The notes under the pieces were generated by a model. The model worked only from the letters and a program-made list of their open reading frames with translations, had not been told where the DNA came from and ran no database searches. From positions 25,729,906 through 25,793,905 of the forward strand of contig CM038221.1 in NCBI GenBank assembly GCA_021442155.1: a stretch of DNA of 64,000 bases. The letters are read 5' to 3'. The stretch comes from Cymbidium sinense (Eukaryota > Streptophyta > Magnoliopsida > Asparagales > Orchidaceae). A program made the position numbers and the translations under genes. Of this stretch, positions 11,207 to 22,845 are shown piece by piece (within the stretch, counting starts at the first letter, position 1; each line of letters starts with the position of its first letter).

Positions 11207-11862
11207 AATTGGGTCAAACCAAGTCAAACCAAAGGGTTGACCAAGTCAACTCTTAGCCAAAATGAAACCTAAACTAGCCAAAATCCACCATAGGTCAAAT
11301 CGATTGAAACCATTGATCAAAACTCGTTCATGATCAATGTTTGAACTTGACCAAGTCAACTTTGTGACTTGACCCAAGTTGACCTAAAAAGTCAAAATAT
11401 GTCAAAACTTGATCTAAGCCAAATTGATTGAAACTAATGGGTCAAGTTCATTCCAAAATGATTGTTGAACTTGACCAAAGCCTTAATTGGCCAACTAGAC
11501 CTAACCTAGCCCAATTGACCATGAACCCAACTTTACCTAAAGGGTCATATTGAGTCAAACCCAAATATAAACCAAATTGATTGGAAATAAAGATACCAAT
11601 CCATTTGAAATGACCAACCAAATATGAACCAACCCATGACCTAACCCAAATAGGACAAATGGGTCAATTTGGTCAACTTGACCCATTTGACCTTAATGAA
11701 CTCAATTGAACCAAAACTAAATATAAACCAAATTGAATCAAACCAAAGCCATGAAAACATTTCAAATGGTCATATGAACTTGACCCAACCCTTGGTTTGA
11801 CCCAATTTGACCAATTGGTCAACTTTACCCAAGTTGACCCATTTTGACCTAAATGGGTCAAC
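11207..11862. promoter_or_regulatory. TTGACC/T-rich block of LTR B (W-box-like cluster)
   Basis: About 25 cores of TTGACC or TTGACT on either strand in about 650 bases, counted by eye, against less than one expected by chance. TTGAC(C/T) is the W-box core bound by plant WRKY factors. The block lies upstream of the possible TATA region and occurs in all LTRs that include this part (27,210-27,850, 45,740-46,410, 57,830-58,490). Binding is not shown; the block may instead be a degenerate simple repeat of a GTCAA/TTGAC word. Confidence 0.45.
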
Positions 11863-12321
11863 ATGAGCCAAATCATATCAAACCAACTCCAAATCCATTG
11901 AAACTTGGCCCAACCCATTTTTTAAACATACCAAACATATTCAAATTGAAACCCAAGCTGAATGACCATTTTACCCCTAGTCCATAGGGTACATTTTATC
12001 CAAATCCACTTAGAATTTGGTCAAATTCTTTTCATGACCACTTGACACCTTCTTAGTGGACCAAGTGGCACTAGTGAGTGTGGTGCACCTAACCCAATGT
12101 GTTTGGGTCAACCCAACCTAGCTTAAGGTTAAAATTGACCACTTGCTTGAAAATGGCCACTTGGAATCCCTCCTCCAATTGATTTAATCATATGAGAGTT
12201 CCACTACTCTACTCCTTAGGCCAAACTGAATGCAAGGACACCTCTAACAGCCTAACAAACCCACTCAAGGAGCTCAATTAGATCAAAATGGCAAGAGAAG
12301 GCTCAACCATCTGATTGATCT

Positions 12322-12342
12322 AGGGGGAGATATACTCCCCCT
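12322..12342 (+). promoter_or_regulatory. G-run/ATATA/C-run palindrome, possible core promoter of LTR B
   Basis: AGGGGGAG and TCCCCCT flank a GATATAC core. It is preserved in LTR C5 (28,241-28,260) and B3 (58,946-58,963), is TATAAA-bearing in A and is missing from C3. It lies about 2.3 kb into the LTR. Confidence 0.35.
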
Positions 12343-12931
12343 AATTTCACTTGAATCTCATTCAATCACGATTGAAGCATAGGAACTAAGAGCAAGCCAT
12401 TGCTAGTGTTCCCAAGCTTCCTAGAGTGAGTTAGAAATTCCATCTTCTTAGTTTTCCTAGGTTGAAAATAGGGGAGCTATAATGAAATTTAATCCTATTC
12501 CACACTCAATACCAATCCAATTCCCTTTGCAAGCTTCATCAAGGAGCTTCAAATTCATCCAAGCTCTTTCCCAAGTTCCTAAGGTAAGGGAGGACCATTC
12601 TTGATCAAGATCGAGCTGAAGTGAAGGTGGACTTGATCCATAGAAGTATCCATCCAATTTGAAGGCCTCCAAACTTCAACAAAGCTTCGTCTCCACTAGA
12701 TGAAGCTTCTCCAATCGAGAGTGATAGCCTTTGGTATTAAGAGCTCAATCTAGCCATGTGTGGAGCTTTATGAAAGAAAGTCTCATCCCATGAGAAACTA
12801 ACTATCGGATGTATCCCTCTTTACCCTTAAATGGTGTGGGTTGAGTTTGGATCCAATCTGAGCTCAATCAAGCTCAGATCTTCCCTTGGAAGATGGATGG
12901 TGGCCATCTCCCACAAGGAAGATCAGAGGAG

Positions 12932-12975
12932 AATCATGGGCCATCCATCCGCATTTTGGATGGATGACCATGATT
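12932..12975. other. Hairpin in LTR B
   Basis: AATCATGG-CCATCCATCC pairs with GGATGGATG-CCATGATT around a short loop. The 3' LTR copy is 59,531-59,574. In C the inner part is kept but the outer arm is a different paired sequence (ATCTC with GAGAT, 47,331-47,368). Confidence 0.6.
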
Positions 12976-13024
12976 AAATCCACATAGATCCCAATTTTTA
13001 TCCTTTAGAATCATTTAACCTCAC

Positions 13025-13155
13025 CATCGATCCGATCGACGGATGAGGAAAGCATGAACACCGCTGACGTGGCACAATATGATAACTTAAATAGTGAATC
13101 CCATTGTGCCACATGGAAAGCACACAGCGTGTCAGCCTCCATGTGGCGCTGACGT
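13025..13155. other. CpG-richer patch of LTR B
   Basis: A short block with many CpG dinucleotides in otherwise CpG-poor, AT-rich LTR: CGATCCGATCGACGG, GCTGACGTGGC and GGCGCTGACGTG. It contains a perfect 10-base inverted repeat, GTGGCACAAT (13069-13078) with ATTGTGCCAC (13103-13112), and ACGT cores of the bZIP-binding type. Counterparts lie at about 1165-1270 in A and 59,635-59,765 in B3. It may mark a regulatory part of the LTR. Confidence 0.4.
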
Positions 13156-13839
13156 GATTAACTATACAATTAGGGATTTAAATCACTTAATTAATCAAGG
13201 AAACTTCAAAAATTCATATATAAGTGTAAAAAAATTAAAAAAATGTGAATTAAATCTCATTAAAGGTATTTAAACCTAGAATATTATAAAAATGATTTCA
13301 ATGGATTTTAGATAGTGTTATTCTTTGGATTTATGTTTTATTAAAAATTTGATTTTGCTAATTACTCTCTAATTGCCCCATTATTTAATCCCAAACTTCT
13401 TGTGTATGATTAGTGGGATGACTTATACCTCCCCTAATTTTCTTGGGATTTATTGATGGTTTAATTAGAGGAATTACTAGATTAATTTATAATTACCCTC
13501 TTAATGTAATTAAGTTTAATTAAATGTGTAATTAGTGGTTTAACCCATTGATTGAGTTAATTAAGGTTTGTTTAAGTATATATGAGGTTTAGGAAATAAT
13601 TTTGGGATATTTTACTTAAGCTATTTCTTAAACCCCCTCTTTCTTCTTTAATATAAACTTAATTAAGGATTAATTCACTAATTATCTACCTAATTAATTT
13701 GATAAAAATTATAAAACCTTCCAGAACTTAACTAATCCATCTTGGATAGATGCTTAGGTGTTCAATAACCTAAGTACATTAAGAAAATCAAAATCTGACT
13801 CACATGTGTGAGAGGGTTTATGAAACTACTTAACTTAAA

Positions 13840-13980
13840 CCCCTTAGCTTAATTAATCATTAATCATGAGCCAAATGCATTAGGCCTTTTTCTTCTTAGG
13901 TGCATTGCTAATTTAATTCCTTGTGTAGCTTTATGTCATATCACTGGCTCATAATTATTTGGTTAAATATGCTAAGGTGG
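13840..13980. repeat. Long inverted repeat inside LTR B
   Basis: The left arm (CCCTTAGCTTAATTAA..CATGAGCC, ending 13872) pairs with the right arm (GGCTCATAATTA..GCTAAGG, from 13946). It is the equivalent of 1984-2113 in A, but the outer arm bases differ: CCTTAGC/GCTAAGG here against TCTTTAAT/ATTAAAGA in A. Confidence 0.65.
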
Positions 13981-15931
13981 TATAGGTAAGGGGTAATTAA
14001 TACACTTAATTCATACTTTAACCTAATCAAAATATAAATATCATCTAATCATCTATAGATTAAACTAAAATGACATACACAAGGGGGAGATGGGTTAATA
14101 CCAGCAAATATTCTTTCACATTTCCTAAATCAAACATAAAACAAATTCAAAACAAAAATCACATTAAACAAATTTTGATTCACTTTAAACTTTCTTATTT
14201 CATAGGATTGTCTTTAAGAATTAATTAGGGTGAATGAATTTACATTGCTTTCATTACTTTATTTCTTTCCTAGCATGCTAAATGTGTATGTCAAATGAAA
14301 TTCATGCATTCATATCTTTTAACAATCGAAATCGAAATGAAATATTTTCTTTATGTCAAAATGCATGTTTTGGCTAAAGTAAAAATATGAATGGCTATTA
14401 TCACTATTAAATCTAAAACTATTTTCAAAATCTATAAATCAAATACCTAAAACTAAAAATGGGCTACTTATAATTATTTATAAGCTTGCATGTGGATACA
14501 AATATGAAGATGTGCATAGTGTAGCTTTTCTTCTCCTTTCTTTTAGCATAGTTTTGAATAGGATTTGGAAAAGTGTATAGTTCATTTGAAATGAATGCAA
14601 CACTTTCCTAACCCCATTCATATTCATTCCTATGCTATTACCTAAGAAAGACATCCACATTTGTGCATATAAATTGAATAAACAAAATAAACAAATAATA
14701 CAAACTTTTTGCATCTTTCTTTTTTCCATCCATTTCTTTTATACATGTGTTTGTATTTAAGAAAAGTGGTATATTAGTCTGGAAAACTCTGGGGTTGCAA
14801 GGCTTTAAGTAGGTCTTGTACCTTACACCCATGGTGCTAAGAATGGTGCCATACTCACTTATGCCTTACATACATATACATGTGCATGTGAATAATGGAT
14901 AAAAGAAACCCCTCTTTACTACTTAATGAAAATCATGCATCATAAAGAATTCCAATTTTCTTAAGTAACATTTCGTAGCATTCATCATAAAGTTTGCTAA
15001 ACATTTCTATTTATATGTATAGATATGCTTAGGATTAATTCATATGCATATTATACATGTTGGGAAAGAAATGAAGTGATGTGTGTTTTGTGATATTAGT
15101 TCACTTTACTTAATCTTAGAATGCCTTTATTTTGAATAGGTTTGTTTAGGGAAAATATAAACTTAGGATTAATTAAAACACATAATAAAACATTCACCAA
15201 ACAAAATCAAACATGAATGTTCTTTAGAAATTACTTAGGTTAGGGAAGGAAAGAGAAGTTCTCTTCTCTTTTTCCTCTCTTTACAACCCTTAATAATTAA
15301 GTAGGTTCACCTAAACCAGAATAAATCACCAAATAAAAAACAACCCAAACCAACTAAACACTTAAATGAAACCACCCATCTAAGTTGAACACACTTAGAA
15401 AATCTAAGCCTTAAAGCCATAGCTAAGCATACCACACAAACCTTTTAAAGCACAGACATTAGGTTAAGTCACAACTTCTAGCTTTAGGTTAGGGTAGTGC
15501 ATGGATTGAAGTTTGCTATTATTTTGTGATATATTATTTATAGTATGGATGTTATGGTGTATGTGCATAGAATGAATGGTAGGATAATTTAGTCTAATCA
15601 TTATTTGTGCTTAAGGGTGTAATAAAAATATAAATACTTTTCCTGTGTAGGTGCTTATACCACTAAGCATAATCTAATAGGCCAGGTGGACTTGGTTACC
15701 CATGTGTGGGGTGCTATGTACAATATACATGCTTGGGATTTATATGGTTTGTTTGGCTAATCTCTATTTTGCAGGTGTTAGTTAGATTTACTTTCCCTTT
15801 TTTTATGTAATTTTTGCAAATAGGATTTTTAAATGAATGATATGGGGGATTAGGATTAGCATTGGTAATAAGATTACATCTTATGTACTATGTGAAGCCT
15901 TTGGAGCAACCACCTTCCAATCATCCAAAAT

Positions 15932-15988
15932 AAAGAACCAAAAGAAGAAAGAAGAAAGAAGAAAGGAGAAAGAAGAAAAGAAGAAATG
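15932..15988 (+). repeat. GAA-rich purine tract in LTR B
   Basis: An almost uninterrupted A/G run of GAAGAAA words. It is present in all five LTRs at the same place (A about 4334-4380, C5 30,171-30,228, C3 50,223-50,285, B3 62,529-62,590) with different lengths. It is not at an LTR boundary, so it is not the normal polypurine primer. Confidence 0.7.
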
Positions 15989-17395
15989 CAGACCCCTATA
16001 ACATGAATTTCCTTACTTGATTGTAAATTAATTCATTTGTAATCTGGGTTGTATAAGAGTAGAGCTCGACTACCTAATTTGTTTTCAGGTTTGTATGGTG
16101 GTGCCCAACCACAAATGGCCTTTTATGCTTTTGCGTTAGCTTTATAAAATGTTTGATGTTTTATTTAGCTTGTGCATTAAGATGGTATCCTTTTCCTAGT
16201 TTCTTCCTTGCTTGATGTATGACTGAATAATGATTAGGCTCTTAGGAAAAAATAAATCTTCTACCAAATTAATTAACTCAAAATTAAAAATTAAAAACTC
16301 ATAACCTCAACTAAAGCCTAAGTTAAAATCAAGATAAAAGAATTAGCAACCCCTTAGCTGGATGAGTATTTCTTTTCTAATACTATGCATAAAAGCATAT
16401 TATTTCACTCTTGATTGGAGGGCTTCCACCTTTGCTAGAGAACTTGGCTTGACCTTTGAGAGCCATGGTGGAAACACACCTCCCCTTCTCATTGATTTTG
16501 GCCCATAATCTTATTTCTCATGCATTAGGCATATGAATCTATAAGCCTGAGTCAAATAATTGTCCAAAAATGAAAGTAAAATGTAAAATGTTTTGCATTA
16601 TATTTAGGTCATTTTTTATGCCCTTACATGATCTTATCTCTTAGGGAGTGTATTTAAGACTTAGTCTCTTTTTAAATAAATAATAGCCTAGCTATCATGC
16701 ATAAGCATATGACTTGCCTACATGAATTTAAAATCATAGGAGGAGTTAGCTCATGACCACCCCCAGACGGTTGTAAGTCCAAACATTCATGTGGTTTATC
16801 CTCTCTTGTGGAGGAAAACTAAGCACCCATTTTTGCATTAGATTTAGATCGTGCTTTTGGCCTTCACCAAAGCTCCCTAGATTTAGGTTTTGAGGTTGCT
16901 TCTCCCTTATATGGGCCATAAGCATAAATCCTCACCTCTTAAGCATTTTCATAACCTTGTATTATGGAATTATAAGCCCTAAATTTCTAATAAAAATTCA
17001 ACTCAAATAAATAATTCAATTTCAAAAATGTAAAGCCCAACTATAGGATAGTTTGGGATGTTTACTAGGTTTCCTAGTATCCTAAACATCCCCTACTCAT
17101 CTTCATTTGGCCTCTATAAGAACTCCCTCCTCTTGATCGATTCCACTCAATTTGCTAAAAATAAACTAATCAATTGATAGTCCTACCTATTGAAATCTTT
17201 GGAGATAATGATCATTTACCTTAATCAAGAGTATTCCTAAGGAATCTCTTTTCTTAGGATGTATTTAACTATGGGGGCTTGCTCCTATAGGGAACTTAAT
17301 GAACTCAGTTTAAAATAAATCCTATTTTACTTTTTTTATGTAAAGTTGGGGAAGAATCTCTGGTACATATGCAGGCCCATTGTCCTTAGGAGTCC

Positions 17396-17487
17396 TTATT
17401 GAGATGATTAGGTCCATTGTAGGGTGGTAACTTCTATCTTTTATTAGTACACCTCTCCTCAATGTCGTACCCAATCATCCTCAATAA
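17396..17487. other. Paired element near the 3' end of LTR B
   Basis: TTATTGAGATGATT pairs with AATCATCCTCAATAA. Compared with A (AAGTGAT/ATCACTT) and C (GAGGTGAT/ATCACCT), both arms have changed together. Confidence 0.6.
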
Positions 17488-17620
17488 GAACATTTGGGGA
17501 TCTATGTGGTGTCCAAAAATGCGTACAAGAGTATATTCCTATCTTCATTTTATTCCGCATAGATTGAAGATGAAAGTATACATCGTAGAAATATTAAATA
17601 TATTTTACCATAGATTTTTC

Positions 17621-17638
17621 TAGCGACTATGCTGGGGA
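17621..17638 (+). other. Primer-binding site, decayed (element B)
   Basis: TAGCGACTATGCTGGGGA, eight bases after the 5' LTR end; the tRNA-Arg-type PBS with three changed bases. Its last eight bases (GCTGGGGA) match the expected plant tRNA-Arg end better than A's PBS does. Confidence 0.82.
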
Positions 17639-17783
17639 TGGTTCCTCTCTCTATCTTTGGTAAATGATCATTATCTCCAAGTATCAATAGTAGGTTTGTA
17701 CTTTTGTATGAATTCAAGACTATCTTTTTTTTCATTGACACTTAACTTATTTCATCCTTAAGTTAAGCTAGCCAACATCTTTA

Positions 17784-17839
17784 GGTTTTAGGACCTCACC
17801 TCATGTTGGTCTTAAAACCCCGTTGGGTTCCCCAATGGG
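17784..17839 (+). other. Twin stem-loops downstream of PBS (element B)
   Basis: Stem 1 pairs GGTTTTAGGACC with GGTCTTAAAACC (17784-17819). Stem 2 pairs CCCGTTGGG with CCCAATGGG (17819-17839). Compared with A, stem 2 shows a T-A to C-G exchange with both sides changed. Confidence 0.68.
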
Positions 17840-18019
17840 TGAAAATAAAAGTTTAATAAAAAGAATTAATTAAAGACTTCCTCCTTACCATTTTCATGTT
17901 AAGGAAAGGTTCATTCTAAAATAATAAAGACAAAATAAATCCTTCATAAAAATCTTGCTTTTCAAAAAGCACTCTTTCAAAAAATGCACATAATAAAATG
18001 TTTTGCACAAAATTTTTCT

Positions 18020-19510
18020 AATCACCTTCATCTAACAATCTTCATGATTGTTATATGTAGGATCATCTTTACAAAAATAAAATTTCAACAATTATATTTT
18101 TTAAAAGCACAAATGAGCTTCTTCACCCAATTCATTTTGGTGAAGACCTCATTTTCAAAAATAAAATTCCAACAATCATATTTTCAAAAGCATAAAATTT
18201 GAAGATGGGCCTTTCCATTCAATACATCCAAATGTGTTGAATGGATATTACATCTTCAAGCAAAATCAGAACTTTGAAATTCCACTCAACACATTCCACA
18301 TGTGTTAGGTTGGAACTTTCATATTTTCAAAAAGCACATATGAAACCTCTCCATTCAATATACCCACATTTATTGAATGGAGGTTTCATTCTCAATCAAA
18401 ATCAAAAAAATAAATTTTCAAAAAGCACATATGAATATCTCCATTCAATATGCTCAACTTTATTGAATGGAAATTTCATTTCAAATAAAATAACATTACT
18501 TTGAAATGCCACTTAACATATTCCATGTATGATTATGTTGGGATTTCCTCTTTCAAAAAGAAATAATCACACAAAATATACATCTTTGGAAAATGAAACA
18601 TAATTGATTTCCATCTTACATACCCAAATTTGTTAAATGGAAATCTCCCTTTTTCAAAAAATCAACAAAAATAAAATTTTTCAAAATATATTTGGAACTT
18701 CATTCTATTTGCTAAAATGAAGTCTCTCTTTTCCAAAAACAAAATTTGAAACACAGTAGTGAAGTCTTCATTTTCAAAACAAAATGACAACACAAAATTT
18801 TCAAACACATTCTTGGAATTTCATTTAGCATACTCAAATTTACTAAGTGAAATTTCCATTTCACAAAATTAAAGAAATACATTGGGACTTCATTTTAGCA
18901 TACCATATTTACTAAAGTGAAGTCTCCATTTTAAATCAAAACCAAATCAAAAGAAACACATTAGGACTCTCCCTTACTTAAATTTCTAAGGATCCTACTT
19001 TTCAAAACCAAATTAAAATCAAAAGAAATACATTAGGATTTTCTTAGCATACTCAAATTTGCTAAGAATCCTATTTTTAAATATTTATAAAACAAAACAC
19101 ACTTTAATTTCCTCATTTAGCATACCCAAATTTGATAAATGAAGATTTCTTTTCAAATCACCAAATGATTCACAAAGAAAATAAAACAAAAATTGTTTTC
19201 AAACATTTCTTAGCATACCCAAATTTATTAAGTGAGTAAATTCCAAAAAACCACAAATCCAAAATAAAAGAAAATTGACCCTTTACTTTAACATAACTTT
19301 GTTAAATAAGGGGTCCTCAAACTCAAAATAGAAACTTAAATATGAACCTATGGAAGCATCCTTTCAAAAATATTTTGAACCCATTTTCAACATATCAAAA
19401 TTTGTTGAAAGTGGATTCTACATCAAAAATTCTCTTTCCAATCAAATCTCAAAATCTATTCTAGATCATTTGAGCTTGACTTAACTTTTTCAAAATGTTG
19501 AGTATGGGTT
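18020..19510. repeat. Hairpin array in leader of element B
   Basis: About 16-18 hairpin units with arms such as CCATTCAA/TTGAATGG (18213), CTTCACC/GGTGAAG (18118), GACTTCATTTTAGCA/TACTAAAGTGAAGTC (18885) and CCATTTTCAACA/TGTTGAAAGTGG (19383). Loop cores resemble CATACCCAAATTTG. Spacers are TTTTCAAA-type. Arm sequences differ strongly between units yet stay complementary. No coding function; the frames at 17,984-18,504 come from the repeat units. Confidence 0.9.
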
Positions 19511-20934
19511 TAAATTCTAAATTCAAATTTCAAAATCAACAGGAATCTGATTCAAGTTTATTTTCAACATTGTAGACTCTCATTCAGCGATAGTTTTAAT
19601 TTCAATCTAAGTTCAATTTTTAGTTGGACATCCACTCTAGTATGCCCATCTCATCCACTTTGGATGAGGTTTTGAGGCAAGGATTACTTGTGAGGGCACT
19701 CCCTCACTAATGTTGTAGAACACATGGCAGAGGCATCAGATTGATATGCCAACTCGATATTCCCTCCAAGAGGAAGGCGGTGGTGGTTCCTAGATTGACA
19801 TCGGTAGTGTCTATGGCGGTAGTGAGTTGTTTCCGTCTGCCCCAGTGAGGGTTAGCACCACTCATTAACCTTCCAAGGGAAGGCTCCCCTGAGGTCTAGC
19901 TCTTTTGCTGCCCACCAAGACTTCATGCATTGATTGCGGTACCATACCCACGCCGGAGATGGAGGTAGCTACATGGTCAGTTGTGGAGGTGTTGTCCACT
20001 TTGATTTTCCGTTGGTTATAATGAACCCATTCCATCCTCTCTCTAGGTCTGACAAAGAGGATGCCAGGAGGATTCCTACTTCACCTCCACTAGCGGTTCA
20101 ATTTCAACCACCAGTTAGTCATAGTAGGAGGTCATATCTCCATTTAGTTCTCATGGGTTGAGCCTATGGATTTCTGGTTGGGGCTCAATTTGATTTGAGA
20201 TGTTATCCCCACATGGGGAAGCATCTCGATAGGAGCGGGCAGGGAGGCCCATACTACCATTCATATCACTGGAGGAGGCGAGGTTTTTGGTCAACCCTCG
20301 CACTCATTTCTCACGATGACGCTACCCATGTTGATCACACAGATATTGCTTTGGACCTCATCATGAGGAGAGCCCTATTCGAGAGAGTCGTGGTGTCTCC
20401 ACCACATCACTTTACCCCGTCCACATCTATTCATGTTTTCATCTCGGTGCCAAAGGAAGGCCACATCAGGAGAAGAGGACCCATGGTGATCCGGCTACGA
20501 CCAGATCATTCCATCTACTACCTACTTTGGCAGGTTGAGCTCTCCTTCAACCTTCTACTCCATTGGTGCGGAAATGGACACGAGTATAGTGGTTGTCCCT
20601 TCACCATCACCACCAGTAGGTCATGGAGATGGTTATAGCAGTTAGAGAGGGAGAAGGTGACAACCCAGTTGCACCAATGATGATAGAACCTCCTAGGAAT
20701 GTCTCCCCATACAAAGTTATTGACAGTAAGGAGTGTATATCTTCTAGCAAGTACAACCCTCACAGGGTTGATTCTCTAGCAGCAGGGGAGGTCCGGTGCC
20801 TCATAGTACATGATGTTGATCCCACCACCGGCCAGCTAAAATCATTTGTGCTAGTTCTAATAGATCATTCTCTAAATGACATAGTAGCTCATTATTTCAT
20901 AGAGAAGAAGGAGGTCCTAGGATATGACTAGTCT
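19511..20934 (+). pseudogene. Decayed 5' coding region of element B (ORF1 or gag N-terminal part)
   Basis: Less AT-rich than the flanking leader, collinear with 7611-9076 (A) and 34,310-35,830 (C). Several frames of 75-147 codons remain (for example 19,934-20,161 and 20,195-20,638), but the similarity between elements jumps between frames, so none is a true gene. One frame near 20,570-20,640 has Pro/Ser-rich residues. The end (20,870-20,930, NDIVAHYFIEKKEV) leads directly into the gag acidic motif, so the region was probably fused to or just upstream of gag. Function unknown. Confidence 0.5.
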
Positions 20935-22560
20935 AATGAGGAGAAGATTAGCTTTGATCCCAATGAAGATGATTTATTGGGAGACTCAGTAAGAGCTTGC
21001 ATGGTAGATACCAGGGGATCCCTCCTCAGAGAGAAGTAGACTATAGAAGGTGTTCAATATGAGCAGGAAGGCATAGCCCACTCGGTCCAACACCTCCTAG
21101 CACAAATAAAGTAGAAAGATGAAGAGATAGATAAGATGGAGAGGAGGCTCGAGGATCTGTTAGTAGCTGTATAGAATCAAGCCCCAATAGTTTATCTTAC
21201 CACAACTGAGATTAGTCAGCCAGACTTGGTGCATGTCTTGGACCCAAGACTTTACCTCCGAGAAGATAAATATGCATGGGAAGGTAGTGGATAGTACCTC
21301 CATACGAAAAGATATCAAGTCCATGGTTGACCGGTGGGTGAAGCAGTGGCTCAAGCCCAATGAGGATCATCAGTTCCAAAAAGTAGACCCTACTTAGAGA
21401 AATTTGATGCAATCCAATATTCTAAGGGTTTCGTGCCACCATCCTTCAAAAGTTTTGATGGCAGTGGGAACCCTAGGCAGCACATCAAGCATTTCAGAGC
21501 TAGTTATTGCAATGCTTGTGGTAGTGATGCTTTGCTCTTTCATCTCTTCGCTAGTAGCCTAGCAGGGATAGCTTTTGATTGATATGCTAAATTTCCTAAT
21601 AGTTCAGTAAAGACTTTTGCTGAGTTGGAGCAACTTTTTATCAAGAGGTTTGCTAGAGCTCAGCAAAGGGTCACCATTGGAAATCTCGATGTAGCTCAAA
21701 AAAATCCTCGTGAGTCCCTTATTGATTACATTCTCATATGGTATAATTTGAGTATGAAATGTGAACCACATCTATCTGAAAAATACACCATTGAGATTAT
21801 GCTTAAGAATATCCATGGCCCAGTTGCCTTCATGCTCAAAGGTTTCACCATCAAAACCTTTGACAAATTAATCAACAAGGTAGCTAGCTTGCAAAGAAGG
21901 TTACCTTCTCGGATCTACAAAGTCAAAGCCATAGAAGGTATATGAGAAGAAGCTCAAGCGGTGATAGTAGTGGATAAGCGGTCGGGAGCGGTTTGAGAGA
22001 CCGTGCTCCATGTCGCTTCCACCTCCTCTACCACCACAGGTACCCCTAGCCTCCATGGCCTACACCACCTCCTCCTCACCACATCATCGGCATAACGTGC
22101 CTAGGTATATGGTCCTACTCTTTTGGATAAACTTAATGCCTTATTCATTTAAGAGGAGGGAAGATCTTTAAGAATCTCTTAAAGAAGCTGATTTTAGCTA
22201 CCCAAACTAGAGACCAGGAAGTGGGCAAAAGCCATGATTCTATCTTTTTCCCCTACCATCGTATGTTAGGTCATGTTTTGGAAGATTGCTTTATATTTAA
22301 GGACTAGCTTGAACGTGACTTCAAGATCAGTGCTATAGTCTTCCCGAAGGAATACCTTATGGAACAATCATGTAGTTCCATTAGGGTAATCCTTGGGGAT
22401 ACTTGTGATCCTTAAAAAACCAAAGAAGGTTGGTTTATCTCCTTAGCCACTATTTCTAAGAAAATTGTATTGAAGATCAAGAAACTTTCCTTGTAGGTGC
22501 CTGAGTTAGTTCAAACCTCCAACATCAATGAAGGTTTGTAAGTTGCCAGAGCCAACTCAA
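20935..22560 (+). pseudogene. gag: gag of element B
   Basis: Begins with the acidic motif ISFDPNEDDLLGDS, then VDTRGSL and a coiled-coil segment (KDEEIDKMERRLEDL, about 21,115-21,160). The retrotrans_gag core runs 21,395-21,945: PPSFKSFDGSGNPRQHIKHF, LFHLFASSLAGIAFD, LEQLFIKRFARAQQRV and LKNIHGPVAFMLKGF. After a Pro/Thr-rich linker comes a zinc-knuckle-like motif YHRMLGHVLEDC (about 22,252-22,290), then FKD-stop-LERDF. Stops include TGA for the Trp in FDWYA (about 21,580) and TAG at 22,305-22,307. The first Cys of a normal CCHC knuckle is not seen. Part of a gag-pro unit; dead. Confidence 0.87.
22305..22307 (+). other. In-frame UAG shared with element C
   Basis: AAG GAC TAG CTT: the codon after FIFKD in gag, probably a Trp codon TGG originally. 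Element C has the same TAG at 37,106-37,108. Confidence 0.75.
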
Positions 22561-22845
22561 GAAAGGGAGCTTTAGGTGTAGCGCATACGAGGATAGTAGT
22601 GGCGCAACCCGAGTCCACCTCCACCATTCTGATTACCACATCACGACCTCTACTTCAACTAGTTCTTCTTTTTTTGTAGAGACATCTTGTATTCGAGATG
22701 AGGGCATCAAATCCCTCACCCTCTTACTTTACTTGATTTTACTTTGTACCACCTATCAAATCCAAGAAATTAAAGAATAAAGCTAGCTTGAATTACATCG
22801 TGTCACTTCTAATGGGTTGTAATCTATTCTAATAACTCTTCAAGT

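Larger units (their letters stand above)
10013..17612 (+). repeat. 5' LTR of element B
   Basis: Starts TGTTGACCTCATTTT right after GTGGC and ends ATA (from CA) before the GATTTTTC spacer and the PBS. At about 7.6 kb it is very long for any plant LTR. It is non-coding and AT-rich, with an internal set of tandem hairpin units, a TTGACC-rich block, a palindromic possible promoter, a CpG-richer patch, a long inverted repeat and a GAA-rich tract, listed separately. The 3' partner is about 445 bases shorter, mainly because of deletions near 62,855-62,890. Confidence 0.92.

Noticed and set aside
15932..15988. GAA-rich tract as the polypurine tract marking a 3' LTR
   Set aside because: It lies well inside each LTR, in both 5' and 3' copies, far from the LTR edge fixed by the target duplication.
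10013..17612. Five 6-8 kb similar blocks interpreted as segmental or tandem duplication
   Set aside because: TG..CA ends, PBS directly after the 5' copies, target duplications and gag-pol between the copies identify them as LTRs of three nested elements.
20195..20638. 147-codon open frame as a possible gene
   Set aside because: The matching region of C (about 35,030-35,560) aligns across frames with gaps, so this frame is not conserved; it is a remnant of a decayed coding region.
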